Assembly (NCBI GenBank): GCA_023105745.1
Contig: JALGQZ010000009.1
Coordinates: 45,723,967 to 45,787,966, forward strand
Length of the DNA stretch: 64,000 bases
Reading direction: 5' to 3'
From: Austropuccinia psidii
Lineage: Eukaryota; Basidiomycota; Pucciniomycetes; Pucciniales; Sphaerophragmiaceae
The position numbers and the translations under genes were made by a program. Every line of letters begins with the position of its first letter. Position 1 is the stretch's first letter. Below the pieces are notes generated by a model. The model saw only the letters and a list, made by a program, of their open reading frames with translations. It ran no database searches and was not told where the DNA came from. Below are positions 24,301 through 36,201 of the stretch, one piece after another.

Positions 24301-26594
24301 CCCTTGGAATTGATAAAAACAAAGTTGCAGCAGTATTGTTAAAACCCATGCCTCAGAATAAGAAGGAAATTCAGTCATTCTTGGGTTTTGCAGGATATTA
24401 CAGGCAACACATTAAAGACTTTGCATCCATAGCAAGACCACTTTATAAGTTGTGTGACAAAGACACAGTATTTGAGATGACTGTTGACAGAGTCAAAGCT
24501 TTTGAGTCTCTAAGAGAAGCATTGACCACTGCTCCACTCTTACTGATGCCAGACTTTAAATTGCCTTTCAAACTGTATATTGATGCATCAGGGGATGGAC
24601 TAGGTGCTGCACTTCACCAAGTTCAGATCATAAATGACAAACCTGTAGAAGGACCAATATGTTTCATATCCAGACAAATCAAACCAACTGAAGCCAGATA
24701 TGGAGCAAGTCAAATGGAATGTCTGTGCCTTGTCTGGGCCTTGGAGAAATTGAACTATTTCTTAGAGGGATGTGTTTTTGAAGTAATAACAGATTGTACA
24801 GCTGTGAAATCACTTTTGAACATGAAAACACCTAACAGACACATGCTCAGATGGCAAATAGCCATACAAGAATACAGAGGCAATATGACTATTGTTCATA
24901 AGGATGGGAATATTCATAAGAATGCAGATGGACTAAGCAGATGGCCATTACCAAATAACATTGATAATCCTGCTTATGTTCCAGAAGAAGCTTCACCACA
25001 AATTCCAATAGAAGGAATAAGTGTTACAGACTTGAACACCACCTTCTTTGAAGAAGTCAGAAATACTTACACTCAAGATAAGAATTGTAGCATCTTATGC
25101 CAATTACTTAACAAAGACTGTAAAGACAACTCTCTAATACATGCCTTGGATGAAGTATGGAGAAAATCTTATAATGAAGGAAGATTTCACCTACTGGATG
25201 GTATAATTTACCACAGAACTAAGCACACATGTGTCATGACAGTTGTAGACAGGTCATTAATCAATCTTGTACTGAAAGAATGCCATGATAGTCCCTTTTC
25301 AGGACATCTTTCTGAAGACAGAACAAGAGAGAAAGTGAAGACCTGCATATGGTGGCCAATGTGGCAAAAAGATGTTGCAGAATATTGCAAAACCTGTGAC
25401 AGATGCCAAAAGGCAAATAAATCCACTGGCAAAAGACTTGGAAATATGATGAAAATCCAAGAACCAAACAGACCTTGGGAAATTGTCCATATGGATTGGG
25501 TAACTGGCCTACCACCAGGAGGTGACAGGAGCTATAATGCTTGCCTAGTAATTGTGGACAGATTCAGTAAAACTCCAATCTTTTTACCATGTCACAAAGA
25601 TGATACAGCCATGGATACAGCTCTTCTGATATGGAATAGAGTAGTGTCATGGACTGGGATATTTACAAATATCATCAGTGATAGAGATCCCAAATTCACT
25701 TCAGCACTATGGACAAAACTTCACCAATTATTTGGCACTAAACTGTCTTTCTCTACAGCCTACCACCCACAAACTGATGGCCTGGCTGAAAGAATGATCC
25801 AAACCTTAGAGGACATGGTGAGAAGATTTTGTGCATATGGCCTTGAATTCAAAGATTGTGATGGATTTACCCATGATTGGTGTACTCTGTTACCAGCACT
25901 GGAATTAGCATATAAAACATCAATCCATGCTAGTACCAATCAGACTCCTGCTGTTCTAGAAAAAGGATGGAACCCCAAGTTACCCCAAGACTCCTTGAGG
26001 AAAGACTTAATTGAAATACATCCCACAAATGCTAGCTTCAAAGGAATGCTAGACAAAGCTAGAAAGCATGCAGTAAGGTGCATGGAGGACTCTTTTGCAT
26101 ATGCTAAAGACAAATGGGATAAATCTCATGCAACTCCAGATTTCAAAGTGGGGGACCTAGTTCTTGTATCCACCACTAACTTCAATAACATCAAAGGATG
26201 TAAAAAGTTAAAAGACTCCTTTGCAGGACCTTTTGTGATTAAGGCCCTCCATGGGGAAAATGCTGTTGAAGTAGAGTTATCTGAAGAACTTAGCAATAAG
26301 CACCCTACATTTCCAGTAAGCTTGATAAAGCCATACAAATCTAGTGATGCTGAGAAATTTCCCTTGAGGAATAAGATTCCCCAAGTTATACCTCCTATTG
26401 AGACATCTGGTACTAAGATAATAACCAAAGTTCTTAAAGAAAGGAAATTAAGAACCAAGAAAGTAAGGGAATACCTTGTTAGGTACAGTGACCCAACTTG
26501 TGAAGATGAATGGTTAGAAGAAAAAGATATACCAGAAGCTACCAAACTCCTCAGAAGATTCATACACACTAGAAACTCCAATATTACAAAGTAA
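21330..26594 (+). pseudogene. Element A ORF2: Gag-protease-RT-RNase H-integrase-chromodomain, one nonsense codon
   Basis: A single frame of 1755 codons broken only by TAA at 24036-24038, where B has a leucine codon (motif EYLRMPFG in B). Order: coiled-coil-rich N-terminus (residues 1-210); capsid with WPHFSGEGEY (about 265) and WTWWK; CCHC knuckle C-x2-C-x4-H-x4-C (467-480); protease with DPG in place of the usual DTG/DSG (588-590); RT with DFGALN (the usual arginine is glycine) and YIDD near 24134; RNase H (YIDASGDG near 24578); integrase with an H..H..C-x2-C finger, MDWV, SDRD and QTDGLAER; and a chromodomain-like tail ([19 protein letters not shown]). It starts at the ATG that overlaps the ORF1 stop. 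The nonsense codon splits RT, so this copy cannot make a complete Pol without readthrough. Confidence 0.9.
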
Positions 26595-26605
26595 TATTCT
26601 TTTTT

Positions 26606-26617
26606 AGGGGGAGGGAA
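26606..26617 (+). other. Polypurine tract of element A
   Basis: AGGGGGAGGGAA directly abuts the 3' LTR, the expected plus-strand primer. It lies 12 bases after the ORF2 stop, so ORF2 runs almost to the LTR and there is no room for further genes. Confidence 0.85.
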
Positions 26618-28437
26618 TGTGAGCCTTAGAGGTAATTTCATATACCCAAAAGACCACAAATATAAAAAATAACATATTAATATAAATAAAATAAATTTAT
26701 TTATATTATTAAAATAAAAATCAAAATATAAATATGAAGTTATATTAAAAAATAAAATTATAATTTAAAAATAAAAATACATTAAATTTTGTAAATATAA
26801 AATTACATTTATACTTGAAAAATTTAAGTAAAAATGAAATTTTAACAAAATTGTGAAAAAATAAATAAATTTGGAAAAAAGTTAAATAAAATTTATTATA
26901 ACTTTTTATCCAATAAATAAACATATAAAATTTATTTCACCATTGGATTCCTCATAAAAAATCAGGTGGGGTCACCTATGAGTGAAATTCTTGTAACTCA
27001 ACTCTAAATAAGCTTAAATTAAGTTTTTAGTATTTTCAATACAAAAGTTGAAAATCCTCAAAACCTTAATTTAATTCACACCACATGTGGTGTTAACCAT
27101 CAATTTTTGTGTTAAAATTGAGGTGTTGTGTTTAGTTTAGAAGTTATGAGGAATTGAAGTATTTTCAATTGAATTCAATTGAAATGTCAAAATGTGCGCG
27201 TGTATTACATAAGTGAACTTTGATTTACATATGAGGTGTCAATTATTACTGTATTGTACTGTACAATTGAATTGAATTACATGTGTAAATTATAAGTATA
27301 ATACATGATGAGGAATTAAAGGAAAAATAAATTGGAAAGATTAAATTTGGGGGGGAAAAGGAACTCCAGCTCTAAGGGGGAGCTAGACCCCCAAAATCCT
27401 TGCTGACAGGCGTGGGATGTCAAAATTCACGCAAAAGTTCATCAATTTTGGCCTGGAATTGAGTTACAGGGTCTGTGGACTCAATTGATGATGAGGTTTT
27501 GATACCAACTGGGGTAGTTTTAGCTGTTGCCAAGAGGGTAAAACTACCCTTAAGATAAAACAATCATAATAAAAACAGTTTCAACTGGTTTCTACGCCTC
27601 TGACACACATTCTGACGTGTTTTGAAGGCTCTAGGCCTGGTATTGCTATAGTAATGGCTGATTTAAGGGTCTAAAATGGCTAAAAATGGCTTAAACCAGC
27701 CTTTTTTGGTCTAAACCAGGGTTCAATGATGCCATAATTAGCTTTTCTGTTGTCAAACTGTTTTTCACGACTGACAAGAGTAAATTTTACTTTTGGAGCA
27801 AGAGAATTGATGGCTATAAAAGAATGTCTTCTTTGCCCCACTTTTCTCTTCATGTTAGAATCTTTTCCTTTTATTAATTAGTTTAAAACTGTTAAACCAA
27901 TCAATCAAAGATTCTAACCACCACTTTTAAATCATTTTAATCCTTTTAACCACGTGAAAAAATCATTATAATCATTGTTTGTAACTCTTATAATCATTTT
28001 TACCCCTGAACCACCCCAAAAGTGAATTAAAGCATCTTTCATCACTGTTAACTTTGTCACTTTGTTTCCAAATTCACTCTGGTCACTTTTGGGCGTGTTT
28101 TCTCTTTAATATTCTTTTTAAAGACTTTGTTCTTTAATTAATTGCTTGCAGTTCTTTGCTCAATTAATTCCAATTGAAATTGCTCTTGAAGAAATTTCTT
28201 TTGTAGCCTTAAAATATCTCTTGTAGAGTATTTTTTGGATAAATCTTTATTGTTGGTAAAACAATAAATTTTTATATTATTGTTTTATACTAATAAAGTT
28301 ATAAACAATAAAATTGGCGTGTTTTCTCTTAAAAATAATATTTCATACTATTTTTAACTGAATTTTTACCTTATACAAATTTTGAGGACAGGAAAAGTAC
28401 TTGATTTTTAATCAAAGTTTCATATCCACACCTTACA
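26618..28437 (+). repeat. 3' LTR of element A (1820 bp)
   Basis: Same length and termini as the 5' copy, with TATAAAA at 27815-27821. Differences noted by eye include two near 26740, c to a in gtcacctatgag, c to a in catcaattttgg, t to c in cagtttcaactg and c to a in cattataatcatt. Confidence 0.95.
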
Positions 28438-28442
28438 AAAAC

Positions 28443-28471
28443 AATAATAATAATAATAATAATAATAAATT
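28443..28471. repeat. AAT trinucleotide microsatellite in LTR C
   Basis: About nine tandem AAT/ATA units belonging to solo LTR C, immediately beside the right TSD of element A. Element A thus inserted at the edge of this simple repeat. Confidence 0.85.
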
Positions 28472-30459
28472 ATAATTATTCTATTATTGTTATAGTCACT
28501 GACGGTTATAAAAATAACAAGTGTAAAGCTCTTAATGAGACAATTACACGTGGAAATATGAATATTAACCACTTATAAATAATATAAATATTATTTATAA
28601 AGGAATTATAGCACACACTGTGCAGAAATAATTCTTATAGAATAAAAATTCTATATAAAAAACTAATACTAGATAAAAAAGATATAGAATCTTAGAGAAA
28701 ACTTACTTATAATATTTATTTAATACAACAAGTCAAACAACAACAGTTATTATATTAAATAATAATTATAAGTTAAAAACACGTCAAAAATCAATAATTT
28801 TAAAGATAAAACAACTTTTTATAATAAAAATTATGATTAAAGAGTTTTTAAGAGGAATTTGTGGATTTTGGAAAATATTTAAGATGATAATTTTATAATA
28901 TAAAATATATTATTGATTATTACAACAATAATCTGAATTCTATGATTTCAATTCTTTAATTTACAATTAATAAAGAATAAAATAACTTAAGAATTACTTT
29001 AATAATAAGATTTTATAAATAATAAAACTTTACCTGTTTAAATTTCTAATATGATTGGATTGATAATGAATAATGGACAAAACAGTGATGAAAAGACTCT
29101 TTTTATGTCTTCAGAGCAGCTCTCATGATTCATGATGAATATAGAGGGCGTGCTCAGGTCAAAAATGAAAAACCATACTTAAAAATAAAGTTCTTAACTT
29201 AAGGCAACTTGTTTTTAATTCCAATTTAAAGTTACCAGTGTTAGTCTTAACTCCATGTAGCTTTAATCCTCATTTAAACTAATTATTTTAAGTTTTCAAT
29301 ATAAATAAACTTATTTATATTAAAGTTCATCACATGAACAACTTAAAAATAGAGTTTCAAGCAGAAATCTCTTAAACTCAATTTTTAATTAATTTTTAAA
29401 GAAATCATAATTTTCTTTGAGCTTAATTAAAAGAGTAAATTTCCAGGCTAATTACCCAGGAAATTTATTTATAAAAGATACTTAGAGTTGAATTTATATG
29501 TAGATAATATTAAATTCTAAGCTGTGTGAGAATTTCAAGCAAATCCATTAAGAATTGGATTTTTAATGAATTTTTGAAGTTATTGCGATTTTTCCACATA
29601 AAATAGCAATACACACCAAACCTTAGCTTTTGATAAGGTTTTAATGCTTGTAAATTGAATTTTTTGAGCTTATTTAAGGTTTTTAAGCTTGATTAAGCTT
29701 TGACAGTTCTTGAAACCTTGATTTCAAGCCTGCATATTGGGATTTACCCTTTGGCAGCTTGAAATTCCTGTCCAAATTGGGATAAAACCAGTTTAAACCT
29801 TAAGGTTGAATCAAAGTCTAATCTTAAAGTTTAAATAAGGTTGAAAATCCTCCAATATAGGTGGACAACCTTAATTGAATCATCGCAGATCCAAAAAGCT
29901 GGGTACCCCAGCTCTATTTGGTCTTTGTCCTTTGTCCCACCTTTTTGCGTGGATTTTGCCCTTTTATTTATTTAAAGCCATACCATGGCTGTAAACCCTT
30001 TTAAATTGAGCTCACGCCAGATTTACATTCTGTATGGCAAATCCTTAGCCAATTCAGTAAATATACACCACACCTCAATTTTAACTAAAATTTTGGTAAG
30101 TTTGCATTAGCCTTATGAAACTTTAAATTTAAGCTTATTTAAGCTTAAATTTAATAATTTAAAAAAAATGTTAAAAAAGTTACATTAGTACTGTGAGGTT
30201 CTTAAATCTTCTAATAACACAAGAAATAAGTGTTTTTGGGTATAACACCTTATGGATGTACCCTAGGTCATTTTTGGTTTAGAATCCAAAAATGACACAA
30301 TATTTATAACTTTGTTTATCCAAAAAAAGTTATACTTATTTTTTGTTATTTTTTATTTTAATTTCAACTAAAAAGTCTGTTTAAGACAAAATTAACTGTT
30401 CATAAAATCATTTGTGGCCTTATGGGTATGTTATACATACCTCACAGGCTCACAGGAAT

Positions 30460-32487
30460 ATTCCTTTTAAATTGTACATTGATGCATGTGGAGATGGATT
30501 AGGGGCTGCCCTACATCAAGTCCAAATTATTGATGACAAACCTACAGAAGGACCAGTTTTTTTTATCTCAAGATAAATCAAACCAACAGAAGCCAGATAT
30601 GGTGCAAGCCAAATGGAGTGCTTATCCTTGGTACAGGCACTTAAGAAATTACACTATTATCTTGATGGCAGTGTTTCTGAAGTGATAACTGACTTTAATG
30701 CAGTAAAATCACTTCTTAACATGAAAACTCCCAACAGACATGTGTTGAGATGGCAAATAGCCATTCAGGAATATAAAGGAAACATTACTAGAGTCCACAA
30801 AGCAGGAAAAATTCACAAGAATGTTGATGGACTTAGAAGGTGGGCATTGGCCAACACTCTTGATAACCCAGCTTATGTACCTTTGGAGGCTGAACCACAG
30901 ATTCCAATTGAAGGGATTAACATAACTGATATTGGGACTGAATTCTTTGAAGAGGTCAGAGAATCTTATAAACAGTACAAGAATTGCCATATCTTGACTT
31001 CTTTATGATATAAAGACTACAAAGATACATCTTTGGTCAATGCACTAGATGAAGTTTGGAGAAATTCCTATTCTGAAGGAAGATTTCACTTGTTTGATGG
31101 GATTATTTACCACAGAACCAAACATTCTTGTGTAATGACATTATGTAGCAGATTGCTTATTAATACCATTCATCATGAATGCCATGATAGCATCTACTCT
31201 GGACACCTTTCAGAAGACAGGACACTTGAGAAAGTAAAGAATTGTGCATGGTGGCCATCTTGGAGAAAAGAAACCATTGAATATTGCCATACCTGTGACA
31301 GATGTCAAAAAGCAAACAGGAGTACAGGCAAGAAATTTGGACTTATGATCCATATTCAAGAACCAAAAGCCCCTTGGGAAGTTGTTCACATGGATTGGGT
31401 CACAGCACTTGCTCCAAGGGGTGACAAAGGTTATAATGCTTGTTTAGTCATTGTAGACAGATATAGCAAGACTCCCATATTCTTACCATATCATAAAGAT
31501 GACATTGCTATGGATACAGCTCTTCTTCTATGGAGTAGAGTTATTTCTCATACAGGATTATTTAAGAACATCATGAGTGACAGAGATCCCAAGTTCACAT
31601 CTGCACTTTGGACCAATCTTCATAGATTGTTTGGGACTAAGTTATCATTCTCTACAGCATATCACCCTCAAACAGATGGGCTAGCAGAGAGGATAATTCA
31701 AACATTAGAAGACATGATCAGAAGGTTTTGTGCTTATGGATTAGAATTCAAAGACTCAGATGGCTTTACCCATGACTGGTGCACTCTAATACCTGCATTA
31801 GAATTGGCATATAAGACATCAGTCCATTCTTCCACAGGACAAACTCCTGCTATGTTAGAAAAAGGATGGAATCCAAGACTCCCAGCAGACACACTGAGGA
31901 AAGACTTGATTGACATTCATCCTACAGCTTCCAGCTTCAAAATAATGCTTGATAAATTAAAACATCATGCAAAACAAATTATGAATGATGCTTTTGATTA
32001 TGCAAAACAGAAGTGGGACAAGAGTCATAAAGTACCAGACTTCAAAGTAGGGGACTTAGTTCTAGTTTCAACCTTGAATTTTAATAATATCAAAGGCCCA
32101 AATAAACTCAAAGATTCTTATGTAGGACCTTTTGTTATTGTTGCCTTACATTGAACCAATGCAGTTCAAGTGGAATTGAGTGGTGAATTGGAAAATAAAC
32201 ACCCCACCTTTCCAGTCAGCTTGATAAAACCTTATCAACCAGCTGATAAAGAGTTGTTTCCTTTAAGGAACCCAACTCCTTTAACTGTTCCACCAGTGGA
32301 ACAGAATGAAGACAAAAATATAAAGAAAATCATTAAAGAAAGGAGACTTAGGGGTAAAAATCAAAGAGAATATCTTCTCAGATATAGAAATCCAGTACAT
32401 GAAGATGAATGGCTGGAAGAATCAGATATACCTGATTCAGATAAACTCTTGAGAAGATTTAGACATGAAAGAAGGCCACAAGCCTGA
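30460..32487 (+). pseudogene. Element B RNase H, integrase and chromodomain-like tail
   Basis: This is the continuation of B ORF2 beyond LTR C, resuming with the RNase H start ([15 protein letters not shown]). Then come an H..H..C-x2-C integrase finger (near 31170-31310), MDWV (near 31392), SDRDPKF (near 31580), QTDGLAER (near 31672), a [11 protein letters not shown] integrase C-terminus (near 32050) and a chromodomain-like segment (REYLLRYRNP..DEWLEESDI). Three stops break it: a TAA near 30573, a TGA near 31006 and a TGA at 32152-32154. Otherwise it stays in frame. Integrase catalytic residues D, D and E are all present. Confidence 0.88.
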
Positions 32488-32631
32488 ATATGTCTATAAA
32501 TGTGCTTTAAATTACTTGGTCTAAGTAATGTAAAGAGGTTGGACAGTGGACATGAACCCCCCTTTGGGGCCTTTTACTCTTTGTACCATTGATAAAATTG
32601 TAGTACAATTTTATTTTCTGGTGGGACGGAA
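32488..32631 (+). other. 3' UTR and polypurine tract of element B
   Basis: Short non-coding stretch after ORF2, ending in GGTGGGACGGAA against the 3' LTR. It is the equivalent of the AGGGGGAGGGAA tract of A with two pyrimidine interruptions. Confidence 0.65.
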
Positions 32632-34544
32632 TGTGAGCCTTGAGGTATATTTTACATACCCAAATAGGCCACAATTATCTTAAAAATAAATTTTGAATTT
32701 TGCATAACTCATAAGTCATGCATATATCCAAAATTGATCATTTTTGATTTCAGAAAAGATGTATAACTTTTTATTGAGTAAGTAAATCCATGGATTTGAG
32801 GCTAGATTTGGATTCTACACAAAAATTCACCTAGGGTAGCTCCATAGAGTTAATAAGCTCAAATTAACTCTTTGAGGTGGTAAAATGGAAAATACTTCAA
32901 TACCACATCATCAATACCACATAAAAGATCCGTGAAAATTTTTGTTTTTCTTAATTTCACGCCAAAATAATGTGAATGTGAGAAATCCCATGTTACATAT
33001 ACACTAAGAATAGTTTTATGCATTTTTTGAGCACTTAATATCATGGTATTCTTACATTGACATTTGGTACACCCATAGTGGATATCTCACTTGAAGCTTA
33101 AATTTCTATTTTGATTTAAAAAATAAGCAAGGGGGACAAAAGACATCAGAGAGAGCTAGGGTACCCAACTTCTGAGGCCTCAGAGGCGTGGACAGCTCCA
33201 AAGCTTGGATCCATGGCTGATCTTGGCCTAATTGGTAAACTAAAACCTTTTGGGAACTTGGTTACCATGTTACAACTACTGTAAATCTTAAGAAAATAGC
33301 AAATAACCTGCTATTTTGACGTGCCAAGGAGGTAAAGAGCTACTTAGACTCTTGTAACCATGTCCATTCTTAATGATTTTCCATGGATAAACCCCAAAAG
33401 AGTAATTAAAACCCTTTTTGGACTTGTATCCATTGATTTACCTCATAGCAACCAGTGCAACACTGATATTTGCAATTCTATGTAGAAATGAGGTAAAAAC
33501 TTCAAAAATTCATTAAAAATACAATTCTTAATGAATCTTTCAGGACCAATGGAGAACTGTATGATCTATGGTACAACCAAAAAGAATTACAGTTTTACCA
33601 GTAAAATTAAAAGTTTTACTTACAGTCCATTTTTGATTATTCTACGTGAAACACTGAATCTTCAGAAATTTTCAGTAATTACAACCTGTGATGAAATTGG
33701 CAATAACTTTGATAACTTTGAGAAATCAATGATTTTTTTTGGAATAAAAGAAGATTTACAGATGTTACTCCTTTTATTCTTAACCATATTGGTGTTGGTA
33801 GTCACATAAAAGCATCAATTAAGTAATTATGATAATCTTACGTGACAACAGATGATGCAATCAATAATCAAAAAGGGTTTATTGTTTTCTCACTCACTGG
33901 TTTTTCAGCTTTCTCCATGGCACGCCTCTGTGAGCTGTTGTTGACTTAAAAGAGGCCTCCTCTTGCTGTTTTTTCCACATCATCATCTTATTATCATTTA
34001 AATCATTATTACCAACAAGTAAGTATTAGTTATAGCTATTCTTAAGTGTTTTAAATATTTGAGAATCAATCAGAAAGACGTGAAATCATAGAATTCAACT
34101 ATATATTGTTGTAATACTGTTATAAATTCATTTTGATCTTTAAAATCCACAATTCTACATCAAATCTCTCTATCCTATCTTTCAATAAGCTCTTTGGAAT
34201 ATTAGTGAGTGATTTATTTTTAATTCTTGAAGTTTTTCTCTAAAATAAGTTTTCTTCAAGAATTACCATTGTAATTATTTTTGCAAAAGATAATTATATA
34301 TTAAAATAATTTTATTATTTTAATAAAAGAAGTTTTATTATTCAAATCTTCTTGTAATTGATTCTTGTAGACAATTACTTGCTCACTGTTAAAATCACTA
34401 GGAGTGTTTAACATGTGAAAGAAATAATTCTTTAATTATTTAATTGTGGTTATAATAACATTTTGTTATTATATCTCATAAGAACAGTAATAGTACTGTT
34501 GATTAATAGTAATATTATCATCAGTTTCATAGACACATCTTACA
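32632..34544 (+). repeat. 3' LTR of element B (1913 bp)
   Basis: It begins TGTGAGCCTTGAGGTA and ends cacatcttaca. It aligns with 10570-12490 along its whole length with scattered substitutions and short indels. GCTTA follows, matching the sequence before the 5' LTR. Confidence 0.92.
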
Positions 34545-34870
34545 GCTTAAGTCAGTCATTCGTGCCTTTTTCTTTGCCTTTCAGTGGATATTGGTGGTCA
34601 TATCCCTTACTAATTCCATTTTTTTGTCTGGAAAGTTGAAACAGTGAATTGAGGACTCATTTGGTTGGCTCTTTAGCTTTTGGCTTTTCTCTCATTATTC
34701 TTTGGCCTTTGACTTCATTCTCATCTTTGGCATATCTTGTATTCCTCTCATTTTCCCTTAAAGAAATACATTCTTTTATTTCTTTATTCTGTTGGAGCCC
34801 TCCAAGTGAGTTCTTGATTCTTGAGTGCCAGGCCACTCTTGTTTTCCCCAAAAGCCCCTATGACAAAACT

Positions 34871-35486
34871 ATAGGTTCCCATAAAATAACACAAGATTAT
34901 GGAGCAGCATCAAGAAGGGTGGAAGATTTGGATTGGAAGCTCCTGTTGATGAACCCCCAACCTCTGATTCCATCTCTGGTCACTCCAATTGTGAGTTGAT
35001 TGGTCAAGGAGTTTCTGAGTTTGTGACTTTTATGGTTTTCTTTTCTTCTGCTTCAGTTACTGGATCTAGGATGAAAGTTGTTCAAAAATGGAATAGTACC
35101 AACAGCTCCTGGGCCAGCATCAGAGGACCCATTCACCCCCAAGGAAACCCCTTTGGAGTGGCCCCAGAGGTTCCTATTTTTGGTTCCCAGAAATGATGGA
35201 AGACTTGAAAGATTGAAGAGAAATCTAGTAGTCAAAGATGCTGTTGACACTGGTGCTGAAGGTAGTGATGAAATAGATGTAGAATAACTGTTGCCACTGG
35301 AATATTAATGGAAATTTAACTGATCAAAAGAGAATTAATAAGAAGGTGGTCACATCCTTGTCTAAAGAGGTGGATGCTTTGACTGAGGCTTTTGTTGATA
35401 TAGCTATGAAGAGTGCTGTTCCAGGTGAAGCCAGTAGGGCTTTGGATAAGGAGGAGGTTTCTTATGACAATTCCTTGGTTTTTTGA
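34871..35486 (+). pseudogene. Antisense Zn2Cys6-like gene of element G, 3' part
   Basis: Continuation of the gene begun at 7314, after solo LTR K. The first codons rejoin the frame; they are followed by a Trp-Ser-Ser basic segment and GRFGLEAPVDEPPTSD, then Ser-Asn split by an intron (34991-35056, gtgagt..cttcag, phase 1) and Thr-Gly-Ser-Arg. The element I copy has the same intron position and phase (Ser-Asn-Leu/Phe-Thr-Gly-Ser-Arg). An acidic GAEGSDE segment near 35258 matches DAEGSDE in I. A last open stretch rich in Lys/Glu/Ala ends at TGA 35484-35486 and differs from the I copy. Stops and frame changes show that the gene is dead here. It converges on the G pol gene. Confidence 0.65.
34991..35056 (+). 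other. Conserved intron in the element G antisense gene
   Basis: 66 bases with GTGAGT donor and TTCAG acceptor, inserted after the first base of the codon following Ser-Asn. The orthologous intron in element I (53175-53226) has the same donor, position and phase but a different length and interior. Confidence 0.7.
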
Positions 35487-35792
35487 TTTTAGTGAATCCT
35501 TGAAGAAAGCTTGACCAAGATTATATGTAGTTGGTCATTATTATTACTAGTGTTTTGCTCTTTTATTATTGAATTACTTGAGCTCCTAATACAAGATATG
35601 GGAGTGATGACTTCTGCTTTTGAAACAAGAATGATACAAGTAAAAGAGATCAAAGAAAAATAAAAGAAAAGAATTGAGAAAAAGGAGAGAGTAAAGAAAA
35701 GTAAAATAGAAAAACTTCTGAGAGGTTTCCTTGTTGTGGTGAGCTGCTTAATTTTGGCCATAAATTTTCTGAAAGATAAAACCAAGCATTTT

Positions 35793-36201
35793 TTGCTCAC
35801 AGAGTCACCAAGGTAATTTTTTACAAGAAGTAGAGACCCTCAGAGATGTATAGTGGGAGATGGAACTTACTTTCAAATCTTCCACTCCCCACCAAGCACC
35901 ATAAAAGAAAAGGAAAACTTCTTCCATAAAATAACGTTATGTAAGGAATTTCTTGAATATTTATTAATGACAGAATTAAGAAAGGAGAGAAAGAGGAAAG
36001 GATTTGGCCATATCTTGATGAAAGGTCCAAGCTTGAGGGTATTGGAATTTTCAGGACTGCTGAATCTGTCCAAAAAGCTGAAAAGTCCTTACAAAGTGGC
36101 CAAGGTGATGCATACAAAAATTTTTGGTAGAACACCCCCTTAAAGGTGAATGCCAGGAGAGGAACTTGATTTCATAAACTCCAATCCGTACAAAGCACTA
36201 T
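35793..36201 (-). repeat. Duplicated pol 3' UTR motif of element G
   Basis: Two diverged copies of a motif of about 110-115 bases (35794-35903 and about 36085-36201) lie about 290 bases apart at the end of pol. Shared blocks on the plus strand are gctcacagag..ccaaggt, ccaggag..ggaact and caccaagcaccataaa. F and I carry the same pair at the same place. On the sense (minus) strand the left copy keeps GTAAGT; the right copy has lost it. Confidence 0.7.

Larger units (their letters stand above)
18379..28437 (+). mobile_element. Ty3/Gypsy element A, young and nearly complete (10,059 bp)
   Basis: Two 1820-bp LTRs, among which I could find only about six substitutions by eye, flank an internal region with primer-binding site, spliced ORF1, long ORF2 and polypurine tract. 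The 5-bp duplications are identical: AAAAC at 18374-18378 and 28438-28442. The near-identity of the LTRs makes this the most recent insertion on the left half, or among the most recent. ORF2 is spoiled by a single in-frame TAA (24036-24038). It inserted into solo LTR C next to an AAT repeat. Confidence 0.95.
18194..30454 (-). repeat. Solo LTR C (about 2.2 kb net), reverse orientation, holding element A
   Basis: Read on the minus strand it starts TGTGAGCCTGTGAGGTA (right end, 30454) and ends catagacaaaccttaaa (left end, 18194), matching the terminal consensus of the A and B LTRs, with one altered base at the 3' end. Its flanks carry the exact duplication GGAAT (18189-18193 and 30455-30459). 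Removing element A leaves 18194-18378 plus 28443-30454, about 2197 bp. The 2-kb right part is AT-rich and gene-free, with an AAT microsatellite at its start. Confidence 0.88.
10570..34544 (+). mobile_element. Ty3/Gypsy element B, full-length but nested and broken
   Basis: Two LTRs in direct orientation (10570-12490 and 32632-34544) are flanked by identical GCTTA duplications (10565-10569 and 34545-34549). Between them lie a primer-binding site, remnants of ORF1 and a Gag-Pol ORF2. Solo LTR D splits ORF2 at 14462; inverted solo LTR C, itself carrying element A, splits it at 18194. The LTRs differ visibly by many substitutions and small indels (1921 against 1913 bp), and ORF2 has several stops and at least one frameshift, so B is old. 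It belongs to the same lineage as A. Confidence 0.93.
7609..34865 (+). repeat. Solo LTR K (about 1.64 kb when insertions are removed)
   Basis: K is an F/J-type LTR in plus orientation: it starts TGTCACAACC and ends GCCCCTATGACA. Its pieces are 7609-8258, 9892-10569 and 34550-34865, about 1644 bp in total, close to the 1628 bp of J. It has CATATA near 10455-10460 and the start block AAGTTAATTAATATATT from about 10494. Flanks caacc/aaact each differ by one base from an inferred CAACT duplication. The antisense gene of G reads in frame across the joined flanks (Ala-Asn-Tyr), which supports a clean insertion. It was later hit by J and by element B. Confidence 0.82.

Noticed and set aside
28443..28471. 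Regular spacing suggested a CRISPR-like array.
   Set aside because: It is a simple AAT trinucleotide repeat with no spacers, in a eukaryotic LTR.
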